Below are positions 62,785-64,000 of a stretch of DNA of 64,000 nt, one piece after another. How positions within the stretch are numbered: position 1 is the stretch's first letter; each line of letters opens with the position of its first letter. Position numbers and translations under genes: made by a program. The stretch spans positions 2,733,501 to 2,797,500 of the forward strand of contig NC_092577.1 of assembly GCF_037975245.1 (NCBI RefSeq), in the 5' to 3' direction. This DNA comes from Apostichopus japonicus. Taxonomy: Eukaryota; Echinodermata; Holothuroidea; Aspidochirotida; Stichopodidae. The notes below the pieces were generated by a model, which was given only the letters and a program-made list of their open reading frames with translations, made no database searches and had not been told where the DNA came from.

Positions 62785-62786
<2 letters not shown>
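62467..62786 (+). mobile_element. tRNA-derived SINE (family B), longest copy
   Basis: The tRNA-like part, about 62667-62738, starts GCGTCCATAGCCTAGTGGTT (A-box), has anticodon arm CCGC-GTACAGA-GCGG, B-box GGTTCGAATCC and a 3' acceptor side TGGAGGC that pairs with GCGTCCA with one mismatch. About 200 bases upstream of the tRNA part are also shared with the copy at 28.7 kb, so the repeated unit extends on both sides of the tRNA. The tail ends CTCATTACGATTTTCATTTA and runs into (TA)n. Confidence 0.82.

Positions 62787-62824
<38 letters not shown>
62787..62824. repeat. (TA)n between SINE tail and Penelope-like 3' end
   Basis: Pure TA tract that both elements share as their boundary. Confidence 0.95.
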
Positions 62825-62828
<4 letters not shown>

Positions 62829-62858
62829 ATACTAGATGAGACTAGTGGAACACTAGTA

Positions 62859-62902
62859 GTTGTAACTCGGAGTTTCACGCTTTATTGCGATCTTCAGACA
62901 AC
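62859..62902 (-). ncRNA. Hammerhead-ribozyme-like motif at the 3' end of the Penelope-like element
   Basis: Minus strand: GTTGT (stem I), CTGAAGA core, CGC-loop-GCG (stem II), GAA, ACT-CCG-AGT (stem III), position 17 = T, ACAAC (stem I partner). Compared with the solo copy at 58.6 kb, position 17 changes from A to T (both allowed as H) and the stem II loop differs, while all stems and core bases are kept. It starts 8 bases after the stop codon. A T-T mismatch at the first pair of stem II is present in both copies. Confidence 0.6.
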
Positions 62903-62910
62903 TGGTAGCT

Positions 62911-64000
62911 TCAAGTTATGCTCCATGAATGTATAGGATCCTCGTCGGGATTACCGGGGATTATGCGGTTGTTGGTGTATTGTTCTGCCGGTGTATTCTC
63001 TTTTGCGTCCGTTCTGTTGGTGGGTTTGTAAGACTTTCTTCGGTGTTCGGCTGTAGGTGTATTCTCTTTTGCGTCCGATCTGTTGTTCGGGTTTTCTGCC
63101 TTCCTTCGGTGCTCGCTCCTTAGTTGTGTGTGGTTCTCTTGACGGTGTTTGGTGGTTGGGCTGGAGTTGTTTATGTAGAATTTGTTTTCGTGGCGACATT
63201 TCGATATGAGCTCTGGGCGTTTGTTCAGGAGGGTCCGTTTGTCTGTGTTGATAATGATGAGTTTTTCAGTGAGACAGAGGTTGCACCGCTTCGACTCGTT
63301 GCTGTAGGCTTTGGCTCTGCTGGCGATCGACCAATTGATGGTGAATGGCTGGTTGTTCTGTTTCAGCTGCCAGATGTGCTTCGAGAGTTCCGTTGCGTTT
63401 TGGTGTATTTCGTGGTTGAGCGACATCTTGTGGTTACCGTATCTGAGCTTGAAGGGGGGTTCTGTAAGGCCGATGTATGTCTTGCAGTTGTCGATGGTTT
63501 TCACTTCGGCCTTGTATATGATGTTAGATGCCTGGCAGTTTCCATTTAGTGGGCATGTGTCCTTTTTTCGGCAGTTGCAGGCTTCCTTTTCTTTCGATGT
63601 GTGGGTGGCTGCTATACGTTTGTTGTGTCCTTTGATGATGCTGGCGATGTTGGGCATGCAACTGTAACTGACTTTCACGGTGTTTCTGTTGAAAACCTTG
63701 TGTAGCTTCGATGTCTTCGGGAAGTGTTTGTTGATAAGTTTCAGGAATGTGCCTCCTATGTTCGTGGCTACGTTGCTGCTAAAAGGTGGGTTGAACCAGA
63801 TGATGTTGCGCTTTCTGTTTCGGTTGTTCTTGGTAGGTTGGTGGGCGATGTATGAGAGACCCTCGGTGTAATTACTTGACTTGAGTGCTTCCTCGTAGGC
63901 TGGTGCGGCTTTCTTAAAGATCTCCTCGTCGTGGGAGATGGCGGAGATACGTCTGCTGATTGAGGCTGGCAGGGACCTGATGATGTTTGGTGGGTGGTTG
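62911..64000 (-). CDS. Penelope-like element protein, RT C-terminal/linker and GIY-YIG endonuclease (partial, 363 aa visible)
   Basis: The frame is open from the window edge to TGA at 62911-62913; the GTG at 63676-63678 is internal, not a start. Upstream residues (RKRNIIWFNPPFSSNVATNI, KLHKVFNRNTVKVSYSCMPN) match the region after the reverse-transcriptase core in these elements; the RT catalytic YxDD lies outside the window. Then comes the cysteine cluster CNCRKKDTCPLNGNC and a GIY-YIG nuclease: IYKAEV, TYIGLTE, the conserved Arg in FKLRYGNHK, and TELSKHIW. A third cysteine pair, CNLC, follows. The tail holds an imperfect in-frame 22-residue tandem repeat (EHRRKAENP..DAKENTP and EHRRKSYKP..DAKENTP). 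No stop or frameshift is seen, so this copy is young or selected. Confidence 0.85.
   Translation of the reverse strand, partial: NHPPNIIRSLPASISRRISAISHDEEIFKKAAPAYEEALKSSNYTEGLSYIAHQPTKNNRNRKRNIIWFNPPFSSNVATNIGGTFLKLINKHFPKTSKLHKVFNRNTVKVSYSCMPNIASIIKGHNKRIAATHTSKEKEACNCRKKDTCPLNGNCQASNIIYKAEVKTIDNCKTYIGLTEPPFKLRYGNHKMSLNHEIHQNATELSKHIWQLKQNNQPFTINWSIASRAKAYSNESKRCNLCLTEKLIIINTDKRTLLNKRPELISKCRHENKFYINNSSPTTKHRQENHTQLRSEHRRKAENPNNRSDAKENTPTAEHRRKSYKPTNRTDAKENTPAEQYTNNRIIPGNPDEDPIHSWSIT

Larger units (their letters stand above)
62825..64000 (-). mobile_element. Penelope-like retroelement, 3' portion (continues off the right edge)
   Basis: Consists of the C-terminal coding region (62911-64000) and a short 3' end with a hammerhead-like motif, ending at a (TA)n tract. 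The assignment rests on the GIY-YIG nuclease and preceding CxC region plus the ribozyme-like terminal sequence, a combination established for Penelope-like elements. Confidence 0.8.

Noticed and set aside
62929-63667. Plus-strand frames opposite the Penelope-like protein
   Set aside because: Shadows of the minus-strand frame, which carries clear GIY-YIG and cysteine motifs.

Overview
The window is animal nuclear DNA. Genes are split by GT-AG introns, intergenic space is AT-rich, and it is full of (TA)n tracts, minisatellites, tRNA-derived SINEs, MITEs and poly-G/C runs. The gene set (an intronless TRIM-type gene pair, a protein with HYR domains, a 10-cysteine beta-microseminoprotein homologue, ADRM1, TUBGCP5) fits a marine invertebrate deuterostome, most likely an echinoderm (perhaps a sea cucumber). 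That placement is inference from gene content; there is no species marker.

Layout. 0.7-1.9 kb: a repeat block with a second copy at 23.2-24.2 kb. 2.4-9.0 kb (+): C-terminal exons of TUBGCP5, with two intronic minisatellites and a MITE. 9.0-12.0 kb: (TA)n, a SINE fragment, a 55-bp minisatellite and a decayed tRNA-like sequence. 12.0-22.7 kb: a tandem segmental duplication of about 5 kb carrying two intronless RING/B-box/coiled-coil genes on the minus strand. 25.7-26.4 kb: a 21-bp minisatellite. 27.7-31.9 kb (-): a complete three-exon beta-microseminoprotein-like gene whose first intron holds a TIR DNA element. 32.4-34.7 kb: MITEs. 36.5-47.7 kb (+): complete ten-exon ADRM1/Rpn13. 48.6-58.5 kb: mobile-element relics (MITE, nested hAT-like elements, SINE, non-LTR retrotransposon remnant). 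59.9-62.3 kb (-): last three exons of a HYR/EGF-type extracellular protein. 62.4-64.0 kb: a SINE, a (TA)n tract and the 3' end of a Penelope-like element on the minus strand.

The cellular genes share no operon or pathway. They cover microtubule nucleation (TUBGCP5), proteasomal ubiquitin reception (ADRM1), probable ubiquitin ligation or innate immunity (TRIM pair) and secretion (microseminoprotein, HYR protein). The least ordinary signal is a hammerhead-ribozyme-like motif that starts 8 bases after the stop codon of the Penelope-like element. It recurs as a solo copy between two (TA)n tracts at 58.6 kb. Exon coordinates were derived by reading splice sites and reading frame by eye; no search tool was used.
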